Positions 1 through 10,755 are shown, counted from the stretch's first letter. The stretch is DNA of 64,000 nt from Uranotaenia lowii (GCF_029784155.1 NW_026597200.1:1-64000); one strand, 5' to 3'. The notes: generated from the sequence alone by a model not told the origin. Translations and numbers: made by a program.

Positions 1-330
1 ACTTAAAAATTTTTGTCTATTCCTAATAACAAATCAAGTTTTTGTAAGATTTAAAAGAATTTGATACCAGGAGTTTTTATGAGCAAATGAAGTATAAATA
101 GCCCTTTTACAACTGCACAAGATGAAGACGTAAAATCGTGTAAAATAATGCCAGCTTTTGATGGTTTGAAAGTCATTTGATTAGAATAAGGCTTTGAGAT
201 TTTCATACAGGAAAATTAGGTACCCAAAAATAGCGTTATAAGTTCAGAACTGATCAGAAAAAACTGGAAATATCCTGAAACGGTGATTATGGGTTAAAAA
301 CGTTTTTGTTAATCTTTTTTGTTTAACGAA
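1..330. other. Upstream flank of hsp60, no gene seen
   Basis: AT-rich sequence with no open frame of note and no recognisable repeat. It leads into the hsp60 promoter. Confidence 0.6.
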
Positions 331-340
331 ATTCTAGAAA
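331..340 (+). promoter_or_regulatory. Partial heat shock element
   Basis: The ten bases ATTCTAGAAA hold a perfect TTCnnGAA, that is two adjacent inverted HSF pentamers. The pentamers on either side do not match, so this is two thirds of a classical trimeric site. It lies about 90 bp upstream of the TATA box. HSF binding is inferred from the motif and from the nature of the downstream gene. Confidence 0.4.
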
Positions 341-414
341 ACAGTTAACAGGTGAATGATTTGCTAAATAGAGCCAACACTAGACGTTTTGAAGAAAAAA
401 ATGGACTGAAAAAA

Positions 415-438
415 CTTCGGAAACGTTCCTATAAAAAG
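415..438 (+). promoter_or_regulatory. hsp60 core promoter: HSE-like array abutting a TATA box
   Basis: Three contiguous alternating pentamers (CTTCG, GAAAC, GTTCC; 415-429) match the heat shock element pattern with one mismatch in the middle unit. They are followed at once by TATAAAAAG (430-438). Transcription would be expected to start near 450-465, where a TCACT initiator-like sequence lies at 448-452. This is a typical layout for a heat-inducible dipteran chaperone promoter. The motifs are read directly; heat induction is inferred. Confidence 0.55.
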
Positions 439-556
439 CTACGATGATCACTGTTTATTGTTTCCGTTTTACAAATGCGAGATTTAATTTAGGAAGAAAA
501 CTCCTAACTTTGAACACGAACAGAAATAGCACTGACGTGTCAAGAGCCATTGAACA

Positions 557-608
557 GTAAGACAGCATTTTCAAAACTTACTACAACTCCCTATTCCCCC
601 TTTCACAG
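557..608 (+). other. Probable 52-nt intron in the hsp60 5'UTR
   Basis: A donor (GTAAGA at 557) and an acceptor (pyrimidine tract, TTTCACAG ending at 608) lie just before the start codon at 610. A branch-like CTTAC sits between them. Length is near the lower limit for dipteran introns. The start codon is unaffected whether or not this is spliced. An in-frame reading from a TTG inside this segment exists but is not part of the family's N terminus. Confidence 0.45.
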
Positions 609-609
609 A

Positions 610-2398
610 ATGTTCCGACTACCAACCGTACTACGTTGCAGCGCCGCCCGGCAGGTGGCAGCGGGTTATCGCGGCTACGCCAAGGATGTGCGTTTCGGCC
701 CCGAAGTCCGGGCCCTGATGTTGCAGGGTGTGGACGTGCTGGCCGATGCCGTTGCCGTCACGATGGGCCCCAAGGGCCGGAACGTGATCCTGGAACAGAG
801 CTGGGGATCGCCGAAGATCACCAAGGATGGCGTCACGGTGGCCAAGGGAATCGAACTGAAGTGTAAGTTCCAGAACATCGGTGCCAAGCTGGTGCAGGAT
901 GTGGCGAATAACACCAACGAGGAGGCCGGCGATGGAACTACTACCGCTACCGTTTTGGCTCGGGCCATTGCCAAGGAAGGCTTCGAACGCATTTCCAAGG
1001 GAGCGAACCCGGTGGAAATTCGACGAGGTGTTATGTTGGCTGTCGATGCCGTTAAGGCTCATTTGAAGTCCCTGTCAAGGAACGTAACTTCTCCTGAAGA
1101 AATCGCCCAAGTAGCCACCATTTCGGCTAACGGAGACCGTGCAATTGGAGATCTGATTAGCGAGGCGATGAAGCGCGTCGGAAAGGATGGCGTCATTACG
1201 GTCAAGGATGGCAAGACTTTGGTCGATGAGCTGGAGGTGATCGAAGGTATGAAGTTTGATCGCGGATACATTTCACCGTACTTCATCAATTCGAGCAAGG
1301 GTGCCAAGGTTGAGTTCCAGGATGCTTTGGTTTTATATTCGGAGAAGAAGATCTCGAGCGTTCAGTCCATCATTCCCGCTCTGGAACTGGCAAATGGCCA
1401 ACGCAAACCACTGGTCATCATTGCCGAGGATGTCGATGGTGAGGCACTGAGCACCCTGGTCGTGAACCGACTGAAGATTGGTCTGCAGGTTGCTGCCGTG
1501 AAAGCTCCAGGTTTCGGAGACAACCGAAAGAGCACCCTGGCCGATATGGCTATCAGCACCGGTGGAATCGTTTTCGGAGATGATGCCAACCTTGTGAAGC
1601 TGGAAGATGTGCAGCTGTCGGATCTTGGCCATGTAAAATTGATTGATTTCATGTTTAGTTTTACCTGCTGAGTTAATTTTTCTATATTTTACACAGATTG
1701 GAGAAATCGTCATTACCAAGGATGATTGTCTGATGCTGAAGGGCAAGGGTTCTCAGGAACACATCCAGGCCCGCGTTGATCAAATCCGGGACCAGATTGC
1801 TGAAACCACTTCGGAGTACGAGAAAGAAAAGCTGCAGGAGCGATTGGCTCGGCTATCGTCGGGTGTCGCCGTTCTGAAGGTAGGAGGTTCCAGTGAAGTT
1901 GAGGTAAATGAGAAGAAAGATCGCGTTAACGATGCCCTGTGCGCTACTCGGGCTGCCGTTGAAGAAGGTATTGTTCCCGGAGGCGGCACTGCCCTGTTGC
2001 GTTGTTTGAAGGCTCTCGAAAATCTTTCTGGAGCCAATGACGATCAGAAGGCTGGTATCGACATTGTTCGTAAAGCGCTTCATCAGCCGTGTACTCAGAT
2101 TGCCAAAAACGCTGGCATGGATGGCTCCGTTGTTGTGGCCAAGGTTCTGGACTTGCAGGGAGACTTCGGTTACGATGCCTTGAACAGCGAATACGTTAAC
2201 CTGATCGAACGTGGTATCATTGATCCCACCAAAGTCGTTCGAACTGCCCTCACCGATGCTTCCGGAGTTGCCTCGCTACTCTCCACTGCCGAATGTGTTG
2301 TAACGGAAGAACCAAAACCGGAAGGAGCCGGTGGCATGCCAGGAATGGGTGGCATGGGAGGAATGGGAGGCATGGGTGGAATGGGTGGAATGATGTAA
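610..2398 (+). CDS. Hsp60: Mitochondrial 60 kDa heat shock protein (chaperonin Hsp60)
   Basis: Two exons, 610-1632 and 1697-2398, joined in phase 0, give 574 residues, the usual length for animal Hsp60. The protein folds imported proteins in the mitochondrial matrix as an ATP-driven ring with Hsp10. Visible features: a basic N-terminal presequence rich in Arg and Ala with a likely cut near residue 24 ([10 protein letters not shown]); the nucleotide-binding segments TMGPKGRNV (51-59) and GDGTTT (107-112); the apical region around [14 protein letters not shown]; and a C-terminal tail of repeated Gly-Gly-Met. The start at 610 is chosen because it opens the presequence and directly follows a splice acceptor. 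The 5' half has more G/C at third positions than the surrounding DNA. An HSE-like array and a TATA box lie about 180 bp upstream. The reading frame is undamaged, so the gene is probably functional. Confidence 0.97.
1633..1696 (+). other. hsp60 coding intron (64 nt)
   Basis: The GT donor follows the codon for His341 (DLGH) and the AG acceptor (TTTTACACAG) precedes ATTGGAGAAATC. Splicing restores the conserved run into [10 protein letters not shown]. Reading through without splicing meets a stop at 1669. The position is fixed by family conservation on both sides. Confidence 0.93.
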
Positions 2399-3151
2399 AC
2401 TGAACCTCCAAACTCTTAAGACTCTTTATCAGTTAAGATAACCATCAACCGGAGCTACGGATGAAGCTACTTGGAAGAATTTGTCAAACCTAGCAAGAAA
2501 CAAAACGACCCATTCTTGCCAGATACCTTCATCCAGAACAACTCCAAGAACACATTCTAACCGAATGCATTTAGTAAAACGACGCAAAGGCTCTTCAATC
2601 TTCTCATGCATTTGACAGAACCATGGATATGTTTTTTCATAATCAGGGCGCAGTGCGCCCGGAACAGCTCTATTCAAATTTAGGAAACCTAGCGCGATTG
2701 TGATTATACTGTGTTGAATAGAGGGCTCCGTCTAACAGCGAATACAATAACACAAAAAGTTTGTTTTAAATTAAAACAAACCGGTAACGAAAATTTTTCA
2801 AATTACTCGGAATGAATAAGGCTAAGGTCTAGAGTTGTAGGACGTTATTTTAAGTTTTCCCCCTTCTTTACTTTCATGTTAATCCAGTTATTTTTACTTG
2901 ATTAAACTTAACATTACCATCACCAGTAAAAAAAACCAAGCGGAAGCATTTCGTTGAACAAATAGGCAGCAGCGCTCCGATGCTTTTATACCTTCGAAAG
3001 AATTCATAATAGTCAAAACGTAGTTGTATAGATTTATTTGTGTACGTTTGTTTCCATTTATTCCGTTATAAGTAGTATTTTTCTTTGGAATGTAGATTTC
3101 GGTAGAATTCGCCCGTTCTCGTGTAAATGTTGAAGAACGGCGCAAAATAAA
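2399..3151 (+). other. hsp60 3' flank / probable 3'UTR
   Basis: There is no other gene here that I can support. A variant poly(A) signal ATTAAA occurs at 2770-2775 and a canonical AATAAA at 3146-3151, so the transcript could end about 0.4 or 0.75 kb after the stop. An 82-codon open frame on the minus strand (2429-2677) matches no family I recognise. Confidence 0.4.
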
Positions 3152-3178
3152 CGCAGAATCGTACTCTTAAACACTCTT

Positions 3179-3279
3179 CCTCGATCACATAGCGGTGATA
3201 ACCGATATGTTTAGTATAGAAATTGAAACGTGAGGGTTTTCTCTATTTCGGCGTGGGTTATCAACACTGGTGATCGAGG
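3179..3279. repeat. Imperfect inverted repeat (hairpin)
   Basis: The 25-base arm 3179-3203, starting CCTCGATCAC, is mirrored by 3256-3279, ending GTGATCGAGG. There is one small gap and a few mismatches. The roughly 52-base loop is AT-rich. It could be a small MITE or a hairpin-forming remnant. No target duplication was found. Confidence 0.55.
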
Positions 3280-3650
3280 CAGGAAATTGTTATTGTGAAC
3301 AACAAATCCTATAAAACGCCACAAAGAGCAACTTGTGGAATTTCCGAATAAGCACGTAGATATTGCCAAGCATTACCAATATCTGAAAGAAAAGCAACAG
3401 AGAATATAACTATACAAGATTTTTTATACAAAAAATACTATCGCTAATCTATTTTCCGATGACGATTCCTTGGTTTGAAAGTAGGTATGTAGGGTTTCAA
3501 AAATTGCGTATAAATAATTTAAAATTCTTGGAACGAAATATTTGCATATAAGAACGTTAACATTTTTTAAGCCTTCAACATACACATTTCAAAATCAGAT
3601 CATTACCATATTTACTACCAGCGCATTGGATTCGACGTAACAACAAAATG

Positions 3651-3899
3651 ACAATTGAGGCGCTTGGGAGCAGAGGGGTGCAAGTGCCTAAATGATAGTT
3701 TCAAGAAAACGCGCTTCAAAGTTGTGAAGGTGTTCGAGCAATTTAAATTCAATCGAAAAAGTGTTCAAAAAAATTATAAAAAATTCTAGTTTTGCACCAG
3801 ATGAACAAAGAAACATGAAGAATCGTTAGGTAGGTATACTTAACCTAAAATTGATGAATTTGTGACTTGCACCCCTCGGATCCTGAGGGCCTCAATTGT
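3651..3899. mobile_element. Short MITE with 35-bp terminal inverted repeats
   Basis: Left arm 3651-3685 starts ACAATTGAGG and ends GGGGTGCAAGT. Right arm 3865-3899 is its reverse complement apart from differences in the central dozen bases. Total length is 249 bp with no coding capacity. Flanking dinucleotides are not identical, so the superfamily is not assigned. It is probably a non-autonomous DNA transposon. Confidence 0.65.
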
Positions 3900-5432
3900 T
3901 AAAGGGTCTTTTATAAGTATCAATAATAACAATATTAAGTATAAACCCTCTACCGCATACGAGCCCACATATTAAGATGATTAAGATCCACCACATTAGT
4001 GTCAGCAAATCTCAACAAACCCCTATCGTATTGCCCGAGATACATTCGCTCTGATAACTAACTTTTTTAAGATAGTAAAGTAACCATCGACAAGGACAGC
4101 TACAAAGTGTTCGACGTTGTAAGATATGAATCGCAAGACAAGCAATTGTAATTTTGTTATCAACATTCGTAAACCTGTACGATAAGATAGAGCAGCTCTT
4201 TCTCTTGAAGATCTGATTTTTTTCTTACTCGGGAACGTATCTGCAAAATTTTGCGAGCAGTTTTTTTTACTCGACTTGTAGGCTAGCAGTTATATCAAGA
4301 TAAATATTATCTTGAAAAAATTAGTTAGGATCAAAAAGAGTCTGCTGATCTGTGTTGAAAGGAATTGGAATCTTAAAGGCGTCTTATCTGAAATAGAATA
4401 TGAAAATGAAGATTATCAGAAAGTGGAGTACCCACTTGACTTCGATTAAGCTTTATCTATTGTGTAATCGGTCAAGGTTGCGAATTCGTTGAATACGTTT
4501 ATAAAACCTGTTTAAGTCTTTATGATAAGGTTGGGTAGCATATTTTATCCGTATTGAACCTATCGGGCAGCGATTTCCAAAAGTCGATTTGAAAACTGCT
4601 TCCTCATTGACTCATTCAAGAGCACATGCTAAATGAAGCATTGTTTCCACACTTTTGAGATTTCCTACCCTAGCGTGTAGAGACATGCAAATCAGCGTGT
4701 AAGCAGCATCTCGCTCACATGCTCTCGGGTGAGAAAGTTGCGTTCGCCTGTTTCGTTGTGTAGGTGTGGATGAGATGAGATGAGAAGTTGACCGTTTTTA
4801 AGATCACATTGGGTAATCATTACAGATTCGGTTAAAATAAAAGTTTTGCAATTTGAACGTTAAAGGTGGTTAAAGTTGTGAAAATTTTAACTTGTTTATT
4901 TATAAGTTGTTTACTGCCGCTATTCGCAAGACTGTCCCATATGCATTTTCGTCATTTTTTCAGTTTATCTCAAAAATCGTTCAAATACAGTTAGTTCTTC
5001 CATTTAGACTAAAAACTTTCATAACTTTGTTCTCAACATATATGAAAAAAATACCAAGTCATGTCTGTCCTATATGAAATATACCCGCAAAGCTGTCCCA
5101 TATGTCTATTTTTACAGAATGCTTTAAAATTGCTCCTCTAATTTACGTTAATTTTACAAATATTCATACAATGTGTGCGACAAAATAAGCATTCATTAAA
5201 TTTACGAAAGTTAGACAAGATAAAACAGTACAGTAAAGTCAAAAATAACATTGTCCATAATTTTTACAAGCTAAGTTTAGCCCAATGGGTAAATTTCACC
5301 AAACTGTTTTTTTTTTAAATTTCGCATGAGGCTTATTAAATTGCTCGTTGTAAAACATGGAAAACTAGCGGACCCAGTAAACTTCGTTTTACATTATTTA
5401 ATGTTACAATGTTTAATCTTTTAAGTTGATTT
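3900..5432. other. Intergenic stretch with no gene; holds a recurrent GTCCCATATG motif
   Basis: No supported gene. The segment 4917-5100 contains three variants of the phrase GCAAG-CTGTCCCATATG. Close variants recur inverted near 8990 and inside the foldback element at 36.27-36.71 kb. This looks like debris of a repeat family. A run of ATGAG repeats lies near 4770-4785. Confidence 0.5.
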
Positions 5433-5745
5433 TGTATGGGAGCCTCCCTTCTATAAAAAGAGAGATTCTAGAAACTGTTACACAAACAATCACTTTCCCA
5501 AAAAACCCTCGGATACCAAAGTTCGCTAAATTCCGACCGTCCGTTTATACGTGATGGTGTTACAAAGAAAACGCTTCCATTTGTATATATAAGATAGCAA
5601 AAAGGATATGATTTTGTATGGGGACCCCCCTTCCATAAAAAGAGAGATTCTTGAAACTATTATACAAACCATCTCTGACCCGAAAAACCCTCGAATACCA
5701 AATTTCACTTTCCGTTTAGACGTGATGGTGTTACAAAGTGTAGGG
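5433..5745. repeat. Tandem direct duplication, unit about 180 bp
   Basis: Two consecutive copies each begin with TTTTGTATGGG followed by ATAAAAAGAGAGATTC, and each end with ACGTGATGGTGTTACAAAG (about 5430-5560 and 5610-5740). They carry the same internal landmarks (ACCCTCG, ATACCAAA). Identity looks moderate, so the duplication is old. No coding potential was recognised. Confidence 0.7.
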
Positions 5746-6411
5746 ATGAGATGAAGAATATACAGAAAATAAATCAAATTTAATAAGGAATAAAATAAAA
5801 TAATAGTTGTATTCGGCAACACTGTAGATGAATAAAATAAAATAAATTTCTATGAGAACATTTGCTATTTTGGCAGCACTTGACAAACAAACAAAACAAA
5901 GTCAGTCATTGATCTATTCTTGCGAGCGACAGACGTGTTTAGGTGAATCTCTGAATTGAGATTCGTAAAATCACGACACAAAGAAAACGCCTTCATTTTT
6001 AAATATAAGATAGTCAGCTACAAAGCCATATTTTTTTAGGTTTTTTTCATGCTGTTACTTGCTGCTTGGACTTTCATAAAATCTGTGAACCAAAATACGC
6101 GTACCTGGGAACACACGCGTAAGTCATATTGTATAGATTTTTCTCATTAAATATCGCAGCCAAGATGCTTTGCTGTTTCTGATTCAGCATTAATTTTGTT
6201 TTTTAACGTGTGACTCACACGGGGTGGATCTGCTAGTGGACTAAGGGTTTCCGGACTGGCAAGCGAAGTGCGAACAGTGCACAAGGATACACGTGTCAGA
6301 AGAGAGCCTTCTCTTCAGTAGACACGGCAAACTGGATCGAGATAGTATTGGTCTGGACGCGAGAAGACTAAACTCTTGAGGTTGGTTCTGACAAGAACCG
6401 GAATTGCGTCA

Positions 6412-8311
6412 CCAATCACCAGGGCCGTAGGAAGAACCGAGTCATGGGGGGGGTTTTGGTGACAGATTTTACCTATGACTTTTTGCCCAAAAACGCACGA
6501 AAAAAAAAATTAAAACAAGTTATGTTTGTAACTACATATATGGATATTCATTTTTAAGTACTTCGCATTAAATCGTAACTTTAGAAAAGTGGTCCTTAGC
6601 CTAAACAGTGAGCTGAATTTTTATAATGCACCTTAAAAAACAAGATAAGGAATTTTCTTTCATCGATGGTTAAATTTTTTATTTGTTTAAGAGTCTGATA
6701 TATCAAAGTTATTGGATTTGAGCATAGAATAAGTTCTTTTTAGAGTAGCCTTGAATTTCTTAAAAAAAAAAACTTATTCTTTACTCAGATCAAACGAACC
6801 CAATCTTGCAAACTCTTTTCCAAATTCTAAGATTCTAACTTTCGATGAAAATTAATAAAATTTAAAAAAAACAGTAAGAGATTTAAAATTTTCGGGTCAA
6901 ACATTCATGATGCAAACTTGAACTAAATTTATGGTTTTGATCTGGAATTTGGGTTTAAAAACACAGCAATGTTTATAATGTTAAACAAAACTCTGAGAAA
7001 ATATAAAGTTTTGAGCAGATTTTTTGGGTGAAGATCAGGTTTCTTTGATGACTTTTTTTTAATATAATTTTAACATTTTGCATAAAACAAAATGAGAACA
7101 TTAACTCAAATTCTACTTTATATTTGTGATTTTCAGCTGAACTGTGTGTCCAACTAATTCTGATAAAGTATTTGAAATCTGGTAATTAATTGACAAGCTT
7201 ATATTCTTTTGAATTCCTCAACAATTCTATATTGGTTGAAAATTTCAATTATTTATTTTTAATCTGTTTTGTAAATCTGAATTAAAATGGGAATTTCAAA
7301 AGTTGAAACCGAGTTTTCCATTTCGGATCGTCACTTAGAAGATTTAAATGTTTAAATTTTGTGTTAGAATAAAGTTTAAGAACTTCGAATTTCAATATAA
7401 AGCAAAATTATTAATTTTGTCATACTCGGAAAACTATTATCAAAATATTGAAAATGCATATGATATTCAAAAAACATGATTAAAATTTGATATGAAATGC
7501 AAAACCGAATTTGAACCAGGAATTCAAAGCAGCTTTTCATTCCTTATTTCTAATGATTCGAATTGAAAAAAACATGAATCCTAAACTTGATACAGAATCA
7601 GAAATACGAAAATATGTAGAAATACAATTTTGGTTATGAGAATATGGAACCAGAACCTTCTAAATTGGTTTAATTTCAAATTTAATATTCAGACTTGAGT
7701 TTCAATGATAAGGTTGCCAGATTGCCCGATTAACCGAGTTCGCTCGGATATTTTAAATAAAATTAAGGAAAAAGTTCGGTTCAATCTCGTTGCCTGGTTT
7801 TCATTGGAAAAGCCCGGATTTTGCCGGGTTTGTTCTCATCCTCATTCTTAAATTAAACTTTAAAAAGCAAATTGATTGGCAAATTTCAAAAAAATAATCA
7901 TGAAATGTTTTATTAATTAAGTTATTTTTTATTGATTTTGAGGAGTAATTCCTAGGTTTTGACCAAAATTTTCTGGATATTGTCCGAATTTTGTTCGACA
8001 ATTTTGAAATCAAATACCCGGATTTTGCCTGGTTTTTTAAATAAAACAGCCCAGAATTGTTTATCTATGAAGAAGTGAGAAAACTTTGAAAAACAGTAGC
8101 AGAATTTTGAACTTGGGATTGGTTTTTGAGGTTTTGGCATTAGTTTTTAATCTAGATTTTTATTTTTGAATAACTTTGATCTATTATCATAATTTGATTA
8201 TGAATTTAAAATTTTGAGTGTAGAGTAGAATTCCTCGCTTGCTTTTTTGGACCCTCATGGGGGGGGTTTAACCCCCAAAACCCCCCCCGTTCCTACGGCC
8301 ATGCCAATCAC
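6412..8311. mobile_element. Non-autonomous hAT-like transposon with 8-bp target duplication
   Basis: The element is 6420-8303 (1,884 bp). Its ends are CAGGGCCGTAGGAA on the left and, read inward, CATGGCCGTAGGAA on the right. It is flanked by a perfect 8-bp direct repeat CCAATCAC (6412-6419 and 8304-8311). Short inverted termini with an 8-bp duplication are the hallmark of the hAT superfamily. Subterminal G-runs and C-runs mirror each other (near 6446 and 8260-8289). The interior is AT-rich with no transposase frame, so movement would have needed an enzyme from elsewhere. Confidence 0.85.
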
Positions 8312-8720
8312 TACCGGCGATCCAAGCAGTGGAATAGAGCAGAGAACAAACTCCTGGACGAGAAAAGCAGGAACACCAATAAAATTCCAATTTGTCTCTT
8401 GTCACGTTTATTTTTCTTCACTACTCTATTTCTATACAAACTTAATTACACTGCGGATAAAATGGAACTAACTCAAGGCGCATTGAGAATGCGCCCTTAA
8501 ATAGGCAGGCACGCAAGCACAGGACCACGTGCTTGCGCCAGATGGAAACGCCTAGAACGTGCTAGGCGCGTCGCGCATAATCTTTCTCTCGGCGCCGTAC
8601 TCTCGCGTCTGTGTGGCACTCTTCTCCTCTCGTGAGTGCTCCGGGCGTCGTTGCTGGTCATCGGCGTCGCATGTTGGGAATCGCTCGTTGCTGCTGGGAG
8701 CTTTCGTAGCGAACAAATTT
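8312..8720 (-). mobile_element. Possible decayed LTR retroelement end, interrupted by the hAT-like element
   Basis: Read on the minus strand, this GC-richer block has a TATTTAAG box (about 8495-8505) and, roughly 90 bases later, an AATAAA signal (about 8410), as in the U3-R-U5 of an LTR. The sequence continues on the far side of the hAT-like insertion (6200-6411), where the join reads through TTGGTGACGCAATTCCGG, a primer-binding-site-like start. No second LTR or gag/pol frame was found. The assignment rests on architecture alone and could be a promoter of another kind. Confidence 0.3.
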
Positions 8721-9150
8721 AATTAGTAGGTATTTGTAGTTTTTTCTAAAAAGATAATCGACCGAAAAACTTTCCAAAAGATGAAGGTGCAGGTTGTTTT
8801 ATTCATGGAACGTTGTTATTCATTTTATTTTAGACCTACTCAATTCTTACGATAAACTTACGTTATATTTATCTAAATATGTCATAAACATCATTTCAAA
8901 CTCGTTTTCATCAGTAAACAACCAGTAAAGTGAATAATACAGCGCAGATAGAGAGAATCAAATGATCAACTGACAAAGGAAAAACCAAATATGGGACAGC
9001 TTTGCACAGATTATGTGATTGTGAAATTGGAATCAGGATTCCAAAAGTTGAGATGATTAGAATTATCATCGCGTCATAAGATTCAATTGGCACCCCAGAT
9101 GCAGAACATCACTTCGAATGATGGTCAAACCGATAATGAAGCGCATTTTA
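8721..9150. other. Intergenic, no gene seen
   Basis: AT-rich with no supported coding frame. It holds one inverted copy of the ATATGGGACAGCTTTGC phrase (about 8989-9006) shared with 5.1 kb. Confidence 0.5.
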
Positions 9151-9317
9151 TAACGGCGTGTTCGTAAACTGATTTGTTTGGGTGATGCATCGATTTGTTT
9201 GGTAGATGTCAAATCACCTTCCAATGCTTTTGCATACAGTTTGTTTAGTTTACGAACGCCAGCATCGATAGAAAAAAACACTTCGATAGAAAAAATCTTA
9301 TTACGAACACGCCGTAA
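9151..9317. mobile_element. 161-bp MITE with TAA target duplication
   Basis: The element (9154-9314) has termini CGGCGTGTTCGTAA and TTACGAACACGCCG, perfect inverted repeats of 14 bp. It is flanked on both sides by TAA. A 3-bp TWA/TAA duplication suggests a PIF/Harbinger-like parent. It contains two direct GATTTGTTTGG repeats and no coding frame. Confidence 0.75.
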
Positions 9318-9499
9318 GTGTTTCCTATAAACAATTGAGCTCGCTCGAAAATTGGTTGAAAACTGGTTTGATGTTGTTGAAATCTGAATATTTAGTACGA
9401 CTCAATTATGAAAAGTTATTTGGTTGGATTAAAAATAATCTGAAAATCCCACTGTTATCGCATCGCACTTCGAGAAGTATGTTTACATATAGTGAGCCG

Positions 9500-10755
9500 T
9501 GAGATCAGCATATTCTCATGTCCAAAATTATTTTAAAGTTTGTGCTCAACATCACGCTCCACCCAGCCAAATGTTGGCCCAACAATCAGCAGCAAATCGT
9601 TTTGGCAGCGTATCAGGAGTGGATTGCTGGCCTGGCCGTGAAATCATGCATGCATGCAGCCAGCCAGCCATCAGGGCAGAGCAATCTCCGCGAGTCCGAG
9701 TCCAGAAGCAAAGCAAAACTGGCGATGAGCCGCCTCAGCTCAGCAGCAATCTCGTGTTGGTGTGTTCCGCGCTGATCTCGGGCCACGGTTTGTGTAGTGT
9801 TGGTCCCATCTCTCGGTCTTCGGTTCCCCGCGAGTCGGTGTCGTGTCAGCAGAGCAGAGCAACAGCTCCGCTAGCAGCAAGTCCACCAAGTCCAAAAAGA
9901 CTGTGCAGTCAGCCAACAAACGGGAGGCCAGATAGAAGAAAACTCGAAGACACATTTCCTGAACATACCACATACTGATGATGAAGAGTGACTGGATTTT
10001 TTGAGAGTTTCGGAATAGTGCGATTGTGATTTCGGATTTTCGAACACTTGTAATCGATCCGGAACGGCCGGAAACGGGTAAACTCGAGTCGAGTGGTGCG
10101 CGTGAACGTTCGGTGGACAGTTTTTCGCTATGATAGATCAGAACCGAGCGCCGGAAAGTGGTGATTAGTGTGAATTTCTTTGGGGCGGGCATTCGCCATC
10201 AAAGTTGGACCTGTGCGAAAGGAATCGATTTCCACCAGCCAGCAGCTAACCCCATATAATCGTGCCCAGAGTGTTGTGTCGTCCGTCGTCGTGGACAAAA
10301 TAATATCGTCAGGGGTCGGAATTATGAATCTCTAGTGTGTTTGCGTTGTTGGTTTTTTGTTTTATTAATGCCCTACGAGTGTCGGAATTTTCGATGCATG
10401 TACGCTTCCGGTGGAATTTCTGATTGGTGAAAAGAAGGCGACGACCACCATCGATAGTGTTTTTCTGTGGAGTAGCCCGATAAGGGGAAAATGAAACAAC
10501 GACACCGTAGAGGGCCGTGATTTTTCTTGCGCGATTGTCGACATTTTGACAATCGCTTTGTGGCACTTGGCTCTCACAGCGAAAAAGCACTGCACAAGTC
10601 TGGAAGAAAAATAACAACCCACAAGGATGGGATGGTGACAACTGGCAAGCAAGCAAGAAGCAGAAGCAGTAGCGCAGCAGTGAGCAAGGCTGGAATTTAT
10701 CCGCCCCAACGGAACTGACCTCGGCCAATGGCCACAGGAGCGGCTAGTCCTAAAG
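9500..10755 (+). other. Probable 5'UTR (first) exon of an unnamed + strand host gene
   Basis: A 1.25-kb block that is clearly GC-richer than its surroundings, free of recognised transposon sequence and rich in short open frames, as in long dipteran leaders. It ends at a donor-like AAAG/GTGAAT (exon end 10755). The last ATG, at 10728 in good context (CCAATGGCC), would encode MATGAASPK and then split a codon at the donor. An in-frame stop lies at 10716. Joined to the acceptor at 53330 this frame stops after three more codons, so I read it as an upstream ORF in a leader, not as the protein start. The transcription start is not located and no TATA box was seen. A separate small gene is possible. 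Confidence 0.45.
10728..10755 (+). CDS. Short ORF segment ending at a donor (uORF or first coding exon)
   Basis: ATG GCC ACA GGA GCG GCT AGT CCT AAA G, then GTGAAT. This gives nine codons plus one base. If it is a real protein start, the partner exon must be in the matching phase and is not identified here. If spliced to 53331 it terminates quickly. No gene identity is claimed. Confidence 0.25.

Noticed and set aside
550..609. N-terminal extension of Hsp60 by 20 residues
   Set aside because: The extension has no ATG, covers a probable intron, and would precede the normal mitochondrial presequence.
2429..2677. 82-codon minus-strand frame after hsp60
   Set aside because: No ATG in good context, no recognised domain, and it overlaps the probable hsp60 3'UTR. 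Kept only as a possibility for a similarity search.
9499..10192. Open frames of 85-159 codons on both strands in the leader-like block
   Set aside because: Composition-driven and overlapping on both strands, with no recognised domains; better read as an untranslated exon.
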